DNA of 6,595 nt from Candidatus Glassbacteria bacterium RIFCSPLOWO2_12_FULL_58_11 (GCA_001780825.1 MFIX01000089.1:1-6595); one strand, 5' to 3'. Counted from the stretch's first letter, positions 1-6,229 are shown. Program-made: numbers and translations. The notes: generated by a model from the sequence alone, not told the origin.

Positions 1-2169
1 TGGGTGATCGCCTCTTTCCAGTGGGCCCTCGACCCGGACGGCAACCCCGAAACCACAATCGATGTCCCGGACGTGATCAACAACTATTATGGCACGAACG
101 GCGAGTTCCAGGAAGATATCTGCCGTCAGACCATGTGGCGCATGATCGACCGGGTCGAAGCCGCGGGAACGGTGGTGGTGTTCTCCGCCGGGAACGACGG
201 GCCGGACCCGTTCACTACCGGGTCGCCGGCCAGCCGGACGCTCAGCCCGACCAATGTTTTCGCGGTCGGCTCGGTGGACCCGTACGACAGAGTGTCCAAT
301 TTCAGCAGCCGGGGGCCCAGCGCCTGCGACTCCACCAGTATCAAGCCCAATATCTGCGCGCCGGGCAGCTCGATTGTCACTATCACCGGCAGCGAATACG
401 CTTACGGAGCCATCCAGGTGGATGGCACCAGTTTCGCCTGCCCCTACGTGGCCGGAATCATCGCCCTGATGCGCCAGGCTAACCCCACCCTGACTCCGGA
501 TGAAATAAAGCAGATCATTATCGACACCGCCCTGGACCGCGGCCAGCCGGGTCCCGATTACGGTTACGGGTACGGACTGATCGACCCGGTGGCGATTTTC
601 ACGGTCATGTCGCCCCCTGACCATCCGATGCTCTACACCAAGCGGGTCGAGATCGATGACCGCCAGGCAGGAAACGGCAACGGTTACCTGGAGCAGGGGG
701 AAAGGATCAACCTTGTGATTCCGGTGTTCAATTCCGGCACCGATGTCCGGAAGGTCAGCGGTACGATCCGCACCGAGAATCAGGGTGTAGTGCTCCTGGA
801 CAGCACGGCGGTCTATGGCGATATCAGAAAGTATGACGGCCGGGGTAACGCCACCAACCCCTTCGTTCTCGAGGTCCTGCCGCAGGCCGAGCCCGGAAGC
901 CAGCTTTTGCTCTACCTGGAGCTGGCCGCCGGGGACGGCTCTTACAGCCAGACCCTCCAGATCACCCTGCCGATCGCCCCGGCGGTCGAAGGAATGGCCT
1001 CGCACGATGCCGGGAGCTTCCTGTTCAGTTTCACCAATTACGGAGAGTTCGGCGGCAATATCGGCCGGTCCCGGGCCGGCCAGGGACTGCGCTATCCCAA
1101 GGAGGCGCCCTATACCATGCTCTACCGCGGCGGGCTGCTGGTCGGCACCAGCTCGCTCAAAGTTTCCGACGCAGTGTCGGATTTCGACTTCGCTCCCGGA
1201 CCCGGCGGGCCGATCAAAATGTTCACCGATTCGCCGCGGGCCAATCAGATGAGTATCAGCTACACGAGGGAGAAGACCGCCGGCACCTTGAACGCGATCG
1301 GGGTGAACCTCAAGCAGACGACTATGGTCTGGCGCGAGGCGCCGGACAACGATTTCGTGATCTTCGAGTACCAGGTGCAGAACCCGCATCCGGCGACAAT
1401 CAAGAACCTCTTTATCGGCCTCTATGCCGACTGGGACATCCCGGATTCCCTGCCCAGCCGCAACGCAGTGGTTTATGACAGCGCGCTCAAGCTGGGCTAT
1501 ATCTATAACCCGCTGGAGCCCAAATTCGGCTATGGCGGCCTGGCGCTGATCTCCGGGCATAATGTCTCCGGGCACCGGGCGGTCAGCAACTGGCGCTATA
1601 TCCACAGCGGATACTCGGACAATATCGCCTATGCTTTCATGTCGGGCGGCCTGGCCAATGCCGCCTCGGATTCCCTGGACGACTGGTCCCAGATTCTGGC
1701 CTCCGGCTCGCACACGATAAGCCCCGGAGATTCGCTGACTGTCGCCTGGGCTTTGGTGGTAGGGGATGACCTGCCGGACCTGCTCGCCAATACGCAGGCG
1801 GCTGTCGCCAGGTACCAGGCCTCGCTGGCCCTGGCCGCCCAGGGCAATTCCTCAGCCTCCGGGACCCCGCACGGGCCGCCGCGGGCTTTCGCCCTGGCGC
1901 AGAACGTGCCCAATCCGTTCAACCCCTCGACCACGATCAGCTACTCCCTGCCTGTTGAATCCGGCGCTCTTGCGGTCCGGCTGACCGTGTTCGATCTGCG
2001 TGGCAGAAGGATCGCCGAGCTGGTGAACCGCATTCAATCCGGCGGCGCATATCTGGTCAACTGGGACGGCGCGGACAGTTCCGGCAGGCCGGTGCCGAGC
2101 GGAGTTTACTTCTACCGCCTGGAGGCCGGCGAATTCAAGGCGGTGCGCAAGATGGTGATAATAAAATGA
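1..2169 (+). CDS. Secreted subtilisin-like (S8) serine protease with type IX-type C-terminal sorting domain, 5'-truncated
   Basis: The reading frame is open from the window edge, so the true start, signal peptide and catalytic Asp and His lie upstream; the GTG at position 4 is not the real start. Visible S8 landmarks are the oxyanion-hole Asn in SAGNDGP (Asn at 193-195), the FSSRGPS and KPNICAPG blocks, and the catalytic Ser in GTSFACPYVAG (Ser at 430-432). The layout resembles bacillopeptidase F-type subtilases. After the catalytic domain (to about 610) comes a domain with the Asp/Asn/Gly-rich segment GNGNGYLEQGE (about 670-703), a type that often precedes Ig-like beta domains. A long unassigned domain follows (about 1000-1830). 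The C-terminus (about 1885-2166) has QNVPNPFNPSTTISYSLP and ends in GVYFYRLEAG and KMVIIK, typical of FlgD-like/type A sorting domains. I infer a protein exported across the inner membrane and then secreted or surface-anchored by type IX secretion. Its substrate is unknown. The next gene overlaps it by four bases. Confidence 0.9.
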   Translation, partial: WVIASFQWALDPDGNPETTIDVPDVINNYYGTNGEFQEDICRQTMWRMIDRVEAAGTVVVFSAGNDGPDPFTTGSPASRTLSPTNVFAVGSVDPYDRVSNFSSRGPSACDSTSIKPNICAPGSSIVTITGSEYAYGAIQVDGTSFACPYVAGIIALMRQANPTLTPDEIKQIIIDTALDRGQPGPDYGYGYGLIDPVAIFTVMSPPDHPMLYTKRVEIDDRQAGNGNGYLEQGERINLVIPVFNSGTDVRKVSGTIRTENQGVVLLDSTAVYGDIRKYDGRGNATNPFVLEVLPQAEPGSQLLLYLELAAGDGSYSQTLQITLPIAPAVEGMASHDAGSFLFSFTNYGEFGGNIGRSRAGQGLRYPKEAPYTMLYRGGLLVGTSSLKVSDAVSDFDFAPGPGGPIKMFTDSPRANQMSISYTREKTAGTLNAIGVNLKQTTMVWREAPDNDFVIFEYQVQNPHPATIKNLFIGLYADWDIPDSLPSRNAVVYDSALKLGYIYNPLEPKFGYGGLALISGHNVSGHRAVSNWRYIHSGYSDNIAYAFMSGGLANAASDSLDDWSQILASGSHTISPGDSLTVAWALVVGDDLPDLLANTQAAVARYQASLALAAQGNSSASGTPHGPPRAFALAQNVPNPFNPSTTISYSLPVESGALAVRLTVFDLRGRRIAELVNRIQSGGAYLVNWDGADSSGRPVPSGVYFYRLEAGEFKAVRKMVIIK

Positions 2170-3140
2170 TAAACATGAACGAGAAAATTAGAAAGCACTG
2201 CTTCAGGCTGCTCTCCGCCGGGCTGCTCCTGGCGGCCGCCTGCGGCAATGACAGTGTGACCAACACTCCCGGCGACCGGGTGACCAACCCCTTCCCCCTG
2301 GCTCTCGGCGACACCTGGCAGTACACCATCGAGCAGAGCATCTTTGTCCACGAGGACACTACCCAGCCGCCGATAACCGCCTCCTCCACCGGCTTCCAGA
2401 CTGTCAGTATAAACCGGACCGAGGAGATTACCGGGGACGAGGCTTTCGGGGTGACCACGCGGCACGTGCTGGATTACCTGTTCAGCGTGGGCGCGGACAC
2501 AGTGGTGGAGACTCGCTACCTGGCGCCCCATGGGGACAAAGTGCTGCTCAAGGCCGAGCAGATTGTTTATAACCCAACATTCGGCTTCATTCCGCTTTCC
2601 AACCAGGAACGGCCCTCCAGGTACGGCGCCCTGATCGATGTATCAGGCGGAAAGAAGTTCATCACCCTGGAGCGGCTGGCCTATCTGCTGTTGGGTCCCC
2701 GCGGTCCGCTCACCACGCCCCAGGAGGAGGCGACCCTGGCCAGCGACGGGATCCAGAATAACCCGGACGTGCTGTTTTATGACACGGATTATATCTTTGT
2801 CTATGACGAGCTATACAAGGGGAGAAGCTGGGTTTCCTTGCCGGCTGTGGATGTAGGCGGGATCGATATCTCGCAGAAAGTGAGCAATATCATCCCCTCG
2901 CTGGGGGATTATACCGGCCCGATCGCCGAGGTCGAGGAAACCAACACGCTGATCGAGGCCGCGGCCAGCGAGAAATTTATCAAGCGCTACTATTACAAGG
3001 GCGGGGTGGGCCTGATCCAGGCTGAGATCTCCGACCCGGAATTTATCATCTGGCTCCAGTTGCCGGACGGCAGCATTCAGCTCCTGGGACTTGGCACCTG
3101 GACGATCATCAAGAAGCTGGTCAGTTACGATGTGAAATAA
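2166..3140 (+). CDS. Putative outer-membrane lipoprotein of unknown function
   Basis: This gene encodes 324 residues. The start overlaps the protease stop as ATGA, which fits translational coupling; no strong ribosome binding site is visible for it or for the alternative ATG at 2175. The N-terminus has a basic stretch (K7-R14), a hydrophobic core and a lipobox-like LLAAAC with Cys26 as the probable lipidated residue. The +2 residue is Gly, so there is no Asp retention signal for the inner membrane. Residues 41-53 (NPFPLALGDTWQY) match the 'PL..G..W.Y' opening seen in many uncharacterised lipoproteins of FCB-group bacteria. The rest is a soluble, probably beta-rich chain with no catalytic motif I recognise and no further membrane segment. 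The coupling suggests that it works with, or is made alongside, the secreted protease, for example as a surface partner or inhibitor, but that is inference only. Confidence 0.8.
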   Translation: MINMNEKIRKHCFRLLSAGLLLAAACGNDSVTNTPGDRVTNPFPLALGDTWQYTIEQSIFVHEDTTQPPITASSTGFQTVSINRTEEITGDEAFGVTTRHVLDYLFSVGADTVVETRYLAPHGDKVLLKAEQIVYNPTFGFIPLSNQERPSRYGALIDVSGGKKFITLERLAYLLLGPRGPLTTPQEEATLASDGIQNNPDVLFYDTDYIFVYDELYKGRSWVSLPAVDVGGIDISQKVSNIIPSLGDYTGPIAEVEETNTLIEAAASEKFIKRYYYKGGVGLIQAEISDPEFIIWLQLPDGSIQLLGLGTWTIIKKLVSYDVK

Positions 3141-3147
3141 GCCATCC

Positions 3148-3187
3148 CGGATATTCCAGAATTTGCGGCAGCATTATCCGTTTTTCC
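3148..3187 (+). terminator. Candidate intrinsic terminator after the lipoprotein gene
   Basis: CGGATA (3148-3153) pairs with TATCCG (3175-3180), and the second arm is followed directly by TTTTTCC (3181-3187). It starts eight bases after the lipoprotein stop, which is the right place for a terminator. The stem is only six base pairs and the 21-base loop is long, with a small TGC/GCA pairing inside, so it would be a weak terminator. Confidence 0.4.
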
Positions 3188-3209
3188 GCCTGAAAAATCC
3201 AAACCGGTA

Positions 3210-3371
3210 CGACTCCTGCTCTATTCCCGCCTGATCTGTCATATGGTAAAGCCTTAGAACTTCGCCTTGTAAGTTCGGTGACGCATTTCCCAACTATCTC
3301 ACCGCGGGAGTCGCCATTATGAAACTTGTCCTGCCTCAGCTTTGTCTCCGTAAAGCCAGTATCGCAGGACA
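3210..3371 (+). other. Multi-helix inverted-repeat region; candidate structured RNA or structured repeat
   Basis: Several helices fit together here. A 10-base-pair outer helix joins 3210-3219 (CGACTCCTGC) to 3304-3313 (GCGGGAGTCG), with one G-U pair if read as plus-strand RNA. Inside it are hairpins 3257-3262/3271-3276 (GAACTT/AAGTTC) and 3277-3281/3299-3303 (GGTGA/TCACC). These abut each other, and the second abuts the outer helix, with no unpaired bases between, as in a multi-branched junction. A further 8-base-pair helix pairs 3327-3334 (TGTCCTGC) with 3364-3371 (GCAGGACA), and encloses GCTTT/AAAGC (3339-3343/3352-3356). I match this to no known RNA family. The G-U positions would be A-C mismatches in minus-strand RNA, a slight argument for the plus strand. 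It could instead be a non-coding interspersed repeat. Confidence 0.35.
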
Positions 3372-3383
3372 TGTATGATTTAT

Positions 3384-3450
3384 GTCCGGGCGCACCCGCG
3401 TGTGCGCCCGGACCCACGGCCGGTGGGCGGACACAGGGGTCCGCCCCTAC
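3384..3450 (-). repeat. REP-like palindrome cluster with GTAG foot
   Basis: There is a perfect 12-base-pair palindrome, GTCCGGGCGCAC (3384-3395) and GTGCGCCCGGAC (3402-3413), with a six-base loop. A second, GGGCGGAC (3425-3432) and GTCCGCCC (3439-3446), also has a six-base loop. Between them CCCAC (3413-3417) and GTGGG (3423-3427) form a smaller overlapping hairpin. On the minus strand the cluster begins GTAGGGGC at 3450. A GTAG foot beside a GC-rich hairpin is the hallmark of REP sequences mobilised by REP-associated tyrosine transposases (RAYT). No such transposase gene is in the window, and copy number elsewhere in the genome cannot be seen. Confidence 0.6.
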
Positions 3451-3566
3451 GATAAGAAGCATCGTGGGTAATAATCAGGCGCAATCAAAGGGGAAATACA
3501 ATTGAACCTGAAGTGACTCAATTTTTGAAAACAAATACTTAGGAATTTCTTTTTTCAGCCGGCGTA
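3451..3566. other. AT-rich remainder of the convergent intergenic region, no gene
   Basis: This stretch between the REP-like cluster and the end of the metalloprotease gene is clearly richer in A and T than its flanks and holds no credible coding frame. AATTGA (3500-3505) and TCAATT (3518-3523) form a weak hairpin with a short T-run on the plus side; it might serve as a terminator for either strand but is not convincing. GAACCTGAA (3504-3512) is the exact inverse of TTCAGGTTC (3570-3578) inside the end of the neighbouring gene. Together with the structures upstream, this completes the 426-base gap between the convergent genes. Confidence 0.5.
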
Positions 3567-5309
3567 TCATTCAGGTTCGGCGGGCTGGTCCGCGCTGGCC
3601 TGCGGACTTTCGCGCCGCCAACGCTGGACATTGTTCAGCTTAAGCTCGATCCCCTCGATCCCGCCCAGCAGCTCACCCCGGTCGCACTGGAAAGTGCAGG
3701 CCGTCTCATCATCCGGGAAGAGAGCCGTATCCTCCGCGTTGTCGAATCCGACCGAACCCCCGGCAGTCATTACCCGGATATCTTTCAACCGGCTTATCCG
3801 GCCGAGGGCCGGTGTCGAGACGACTGTCACATACAGGTAAAGCCGCTCCACGAGCCTGTCCGGCTGCGCGCTCCCAGCCGAGCCATAATCCGAGAGTCCG
3901 GGTTTGGCCGGCTTGCCCTTGATGACTCCATGCGAGACCACTTGCGCCTCGAGGCGCAATTCCGCCACCGGCTCATCCTCCGTGTCGTAGCCCGTGAACA
4001 CTACCGGAGGACGATAAAGTTCGATCCTGGCGTTATCCGCGATCTGTGTGCGCAGATCGATGTCCGGGTGTTCCTGCAGGCGATCCCGGGACAGGCCGCT
4101 CTCCTCCTCTCCGGTGGCGCCGATCAGGTTGCCCGAATATTGTATTTTCCGCAGGACCTGCGAGTATGAAGCGCTGTCCGAGCGCACGCTTCGCAGGTAG
4201 GAGATCGCATAAAAATCGGCTTCCATTTCCTGGCGCAGCTCATAGCCCGTCAGGATCAGCTTGTCCGCCAGCCGGGCGAGATTGCCGGCCGCCTCGGCGG
4301 ACAGGATTTCCAGTCCCCGGTCGCCGGTCGAGTAGCGGGCGGCCAGGTCGGCGGCCGGCTCGAGCAGCGCGGTCCAGAACCCCGTGGAAATGGATTTCTG
4401 ATAGCTTCTCAGGCCGTGCCTCCGCTCGACATGGGTGATTTCGTGGGCCAGCACGCCTTCCAGCTCCGTCTCGGATTCGAGCCCGTAATACAGCCCGGTG
4501 GTGACAAAGATCCGGCCCCCGGGGCAAGCGAAAGCGTTCGGGCTGCCGGAACCAACCAAATCGAAGGTGTAGCGGTAGCCGCGCAGGGCAGTGGGCCAGT
4601 TGTCCAGCACCCGGTTGCCGATATCAGTCAGGCGCTTTTTCAGGCCCGGGCTGTTTGTCGGAGTGTACAGGCTGCGCACGGCCGCGGCGGTCCGGCGGCC
4701 GAGGGAGCTTTCCAAAAAATAGTCCCGCAGGTTGGGGAAGCTGGTAAAGCAGAGCTCGCATTTCTCGTAACCGCGCTGCTCAGCCTGTTCCGCGTCCGGA
4801 AAACTCTCTCTCTGCAGCGTGTCCGCGGGAAGGTGGTTGCAGCCGATAAAATGCAGCTTCCGGCTGGACCGGTTGCCGATAAAGGGCCGGAATTCCTGGT
4901 CCTCTGCGCTCCCGGCGAACGCATAGCCGAGCATGGCCCGGAAACTCACCAAAGAGGGAACTGTGCCCCGCGGCCAGTAGAAGTCGATGGTCTGCCGGCC
5001 GAGCCGGCGCTGCTCGACGCGCAGCCGCAAGCGGTTCCGGTCGTCGAAATACCTTGAGCCGCCGAGAGTGACCTCGACGTTCTGTTTCAGGGGGAACAGG
5101 CGACCCTGCTGATAGACAAAACAGGCCCGCGGACCGGCAGGCTCGCAATAGACTTTGCGTGAGGAGTTGAAAGTTTTTCGCAAGAACAGGGTTTGGCCCT
5201 TGAGTGAATCGAGGCAGGCTTTCAAATCAGCCGGCAGACCGGCCGCCGGAGCGATAGCGGGCAGAGAAAAAATAAGGGAAATAAGTGCGGGCAGGAGTGT
5301 CTTGAGCAT
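3567..5309 (-). CDS. Secreted M48-family zinc metalloprotease with N-terminal Ada-like Cys/His domain
   Basis: This gene encodes 580 residues from the ATG at 5309, chosen because it follows a good GGAG site and opens directly into a signal peptide (MLKTLLPALI, then a hydrophobic run to about A23). The frame extends upstream to 5384 but that adds 25 residues that would bury the signal. M48 hallmarks are HEITH (His289, Glu290, His293), the third zinc ligand Glu361 in EMEAD, and EHPDIDLR at 413-420 matching the conserved 'HP' block of the family. Residues 143-187 resemble Ada-type zinc-binding modules: F-I-G-N, His153, Cys157, then an F-x-x-x-x-x-A segment and G-Y-x-x-C-x-x-C (Cys184, Cys187). 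Residues 30-140 and 425-580 are unassigned; the latter looks beta-rich. No second membrane span is evident, unlike HtpX, so I infer a periplasmic or surface peptidase, perhaps in envelope protein quality control like BepA-type M48 enzymes. A terminator separates it from the gene upstream. Confidence 0.88.
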   Translation of the reverse strand: MLKTLLPALISLIFSLPAIAPAAGLPADLKACLDSLKGQTLFLRKTFNSSRKVYCEPAGPRACFVYQQGRLFPLKQNVEVTLGGSRYFDDRNRLRLRVEQRRLGRQTIDFYWPRGTVPSLVSFRAMLGYAFAGSAEDQEFRPFIGNRSSRKLHFIGCNHLPADTLQRESFPDAEQAEQRGYEKCELCFTSFPNLRDYFLESSLGRRTAAAVRSLYTPTNSPGLKKRLTDIGNRVLDNWPTALRGYRYTFDLVGSGSPNAFACPGGRIFVTTGLYYGLESETELEGVLAHEITHVERRHGLRSYQKSISTGFWTALLEPAADLAARYSTGDRGLEILSAEAAGNLARLADKLILTGYELRQEMEADFYAISYLRSVRSDSASYSQVLRKIQYSGNLIGATGEEESGLSRDRLQEHPDIDLRTQIADNARIELYRPPVVFTGYDTEDEPVAELRLEAQVVSHGVIKGKPAKPGLSDYGSAGSAQPDRLVERLYLYVTVVSTPALGRISRLKDIRVMTAGGSVGFDNAEDTALFPDDETACTFQCDRGELLGGIEGIELKLNNVQRWRRESPQASADQPAEPE

Positions 5310-5314
5310 GTATT

Positions 5315-5318
5315 CTCC
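5315..5318 (-). promoter_or_regulatory. Ribosome binding site of the M48 metalloprotease gene
   Basis: On the minus strand GGAG lies five bases before the ATG at 5309. This fixes the start there rather than at the longer in-frame ATG at 5384, which would place the terminator and this site inside or beside the coding sequence. Confidence 0.7.
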
Positions 5319-5336
5319 GCAGGAATTACTCAGAAC

Positions 5337-5359
5337 CGGACAAACGTTCGACGGACAAA
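5337..5359. repeat. Short direct repeat upstream of the M48 gene
   Basis: CGGACAAA occurs at 5337-5344 and again at 5352-5359, a 15-base period, with the palindrome AACGTT between them at the junction. It sits between the upstream terminator and the metalloprotease ribosome binding site, where a promoter or operator would be expected. No convincing -35/-10 pair was found. Chance is possible for an eight-base repeat. Confidence 0.3.
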
Positions 5360-5395
5360 AAGAGGCCGGCCATAGAGGCCCCATTCAGGCCGGCC
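5357..5395 (-). terminator. Intrinsic terminator of the adenosine-specific kinase-family gene
   Basis: Reading the minus strand, GGCCGGCC (5395-5388) pairs with GGCCGGCC (5371-5364) across a 16-base loop, and the second arm is followed by TCTTTTTG (5363-5356). The stem is all G and C and begins three bases after the stop codon at 5399-5401. This is a textbook rho-independent layout and implies that the metalloprotease downstream mostly needs its own promoter. Confidence 0.75.
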
Positions 5396-5398
5396 GCA

Positions 5399-5881
5399 TT
5401 ACCTCTTATACCCGATCTTGCGTAAAAATTCCCGGCGCACCTGCTGGTGTTTTTCAGTTTCCACTCCGGCCGGGGAAAGGCCGTCCACCACGCCCACCAC
5501 CCCCCGCCCATGCTCGCGTTCGATCACGATCACCTCGAGCGGATTGGCCGTGGCGCAGAACACCCGGCAGACCTCGGGACAGTTCTTGATCGCGTTCAGC
5601 ACGTTTATCGGGAAACCGCCGCGCAGCACGATCACGAAAACGTGGCCCGCGCCGATCGCCTGGGCATTGGCTACAGCCGAGTCGATCAGCTCCCGGTCAT
5701 TGCCATCCCAGCGGACAAGGCACTCCTGGCTGGATTCGCAGAAAGCGATACCGAACTTGAGCGCAATGCCCGAGGTCGCCAGGGCCTCGTAGAGGTCCTC
5801 GACGGTCTTGATGAAATGGCTCTGCCCGACAATGATGTTCGCCTCTTCAGGGATGTGCATCTTGACCGGCGACAGGGTCAT
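5399..5881 (-). CDS. Adenosine-specific kinase family protein (PF04008/COG1839)
   Basis: This gene encodes 160 residues, the usual full length for this small single-domain family. Family blocks visible in order are GQSHFIKTVEDLYEAL (19-34), FGIAFCES (43-50), GND-ELI (60-66), GAGHVFVIVLRGGFPINVLN (77-96), EVCRVFCATANPLEVIV (103-119) and GRGVVGVVDG (125-134). There is no signal peptide or membrane segment, so it is cytoplasmic. The family, best represented in archaea and thermophiles, has structures from Pyrobaculum and Thermus relatives and is described as adenosine-binding with adenosine-specific kinase activity. Its physiological role is poorly defined, so the name should be read as a family label. 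The start has an AGGAG site at ideal spacing. It lies 368 bases downstream of the galactosidase-like gene and is followed at once by a strong terminator, so it is probably transcribed alone. Confidence 0.9.
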   Translation of the reverse strand: MTLSPVKMHIPEEANIIVGQSHFIKTVEDLYEALATSGIALKFGIAFCESSQECLVRWDGNDRELIDSAVANAQAIGAGHVFVIVLRGGFPINVLNAIKNCPEVCRVFCATANPLEVIVIEREHGRGVVGVVDGLSPAGVETEKHQQVRREFLRKIGYKR

Positions 5882-5888
5882 GTTCTTT

Positions 5889-5893
5889 CTCCT
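5889..5893 (-). promoter_or_regulatory. Ribosome binding site of the PF04008 gene
   Basis: On the minus strand AGGAG lies seven bases before the ATG at 5881, supporting that start over the internal Met8. Confidence 0.7.
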
Positions 5894-5911
5894 GTTATGT
5901 AAATCTATCTA

Positions 5912-6050
5912 CTTTTGGTGGCAAAAGAAGCAAAACCAGTTCTTTCATAACTGAAAGAACCAAAGGTTATTTCCGGAACCCAAGTCCTTTACTCCGCTTC
6001 GCCAAGGTCGCCTGCGCAAAATCGCGCAAAGGCCTGCCGGGGCTTTGTGC
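5912..6050 (-). repeat. Inverted-repeat-rich leader upstream of the PF04008 gene
   Basis: This non-coding stretch holds three small palindromes: CTTTTG/CAAAAG (5912-5917/5922-5927), a perfect eight-base-pair GTTCTTTC/GAAAGAAC (5939-5946/5953-5960) with a six-base loop, and TGCGC/GCGCA (6013-6017/6024-6028). The wording (runs like CTTTTGCCACCAAAAG on the minus strand, then GCGAAGCGGAGTAAAGGA) recalls interspersed intergenic repeats seen in many bacterial genomes. That resemblance is from memory and not checked. It would lie in the 5' leader of the PF04008 transcript if the promoter at 6125-6153 is used. Confidence 0.35.
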
Positions 6051-6229
6051 ATATAGCAAGGTAAACATGGAAATTACTTGTCTCCTACACGCTCCAATAA
6101 GAGAATCTCAAGCCTTTAGGGCTTCTTATAGCCGCTTACACTGACAACTCCAAAATCTGAATAAAGACAATCTATTTTACGCTCCCCGTTGTATGTAAAT
6201 TGATGAGATCTGCGAATTCAGGGCAATGC
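6051..6229. other. AT-rich intergenic stretch with no gene seen
   Basis: The upstream half of the 368-base gap between the galactosidase-like gene and the PF04008 gene has no coding frame of note and is richer in A and T than the genes. It contains the candidate promoter listed separately and a weak imperfect hairpin at 6097-6129 (ATAAGA outer arm, AAGCC/GGCTT inner arm). No tRNA or recognisable riboswitch was found. Confidence 0.5.
6125..6153 (-). promoter_or_regulatory. Candidate sigma70-like promoter for the PF04008 gene
   Basis: On the minus strand TTGGAG (6153-6148) and TATAAG (6130-6125) are separated by exactly 17 bases, matching the -35/-10 pattern at four and five of six positions. 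It would give a leader of roughly 240 bases. Promoter rules in FCB bacteria can differ from the sigma70 consensus, so this is tentative. Confidence 0.3.

Noticed and set aside
815..1252. A 145-codon open frame in a second plus-strand frame within the protease gene
   Set aside because: It has a low-complexity Pro/Ser/Arg-rich translation typical of an out-of-frame reading of GC-rich DNA, and sits inside a clear coding sequence.
3181..3380. Possible group II intron or other ribozyme fragment
   Set aside because: No domain V-like hairpin, intron boundary sequence or reverse transcriptase was seen; the helices alone do not support a ribozyme call.
3121..3462. A 113-codon open frame on the minus strand across the convergent gap
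   Set aside because: It runs through the REP-like palindromes (giving the artefactual VGADPCVRPP peptide), the structured region and the end of the lipoprotein gene antisense. It has no family motif and no good ribosome binding site.
4416..5057. A 213-codon plus-strand open frame
   Set aside because: It lies wholly antisense to the M48 gene, whose motifs are unambiguous. The frame is open because of the GC-rich codon usage of the real gene.
5307..5384. A longer start for the M48 gene at 5384
   Set aside because: It would put a Cys/Pro-rich stretch before the signal peptide and run through the direct repeat and the edge of the terminator. The ATG at 5309 has the ribosome binding site and the signal sequence.
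5364..5395. Possible two-unit CRISPR-like or tandem repeat
   Set aside because: There are only two eight-base copies and they form a terminator stem; there is no spacer series and no cas gene.
5155..5902. Overlapping plus-strand open frames opposite the M48 start and the PF04008 gene
   Set aside because: They are shadows of two well-supported minus-strand genes and run through the terminator; they show no recognisable domains.
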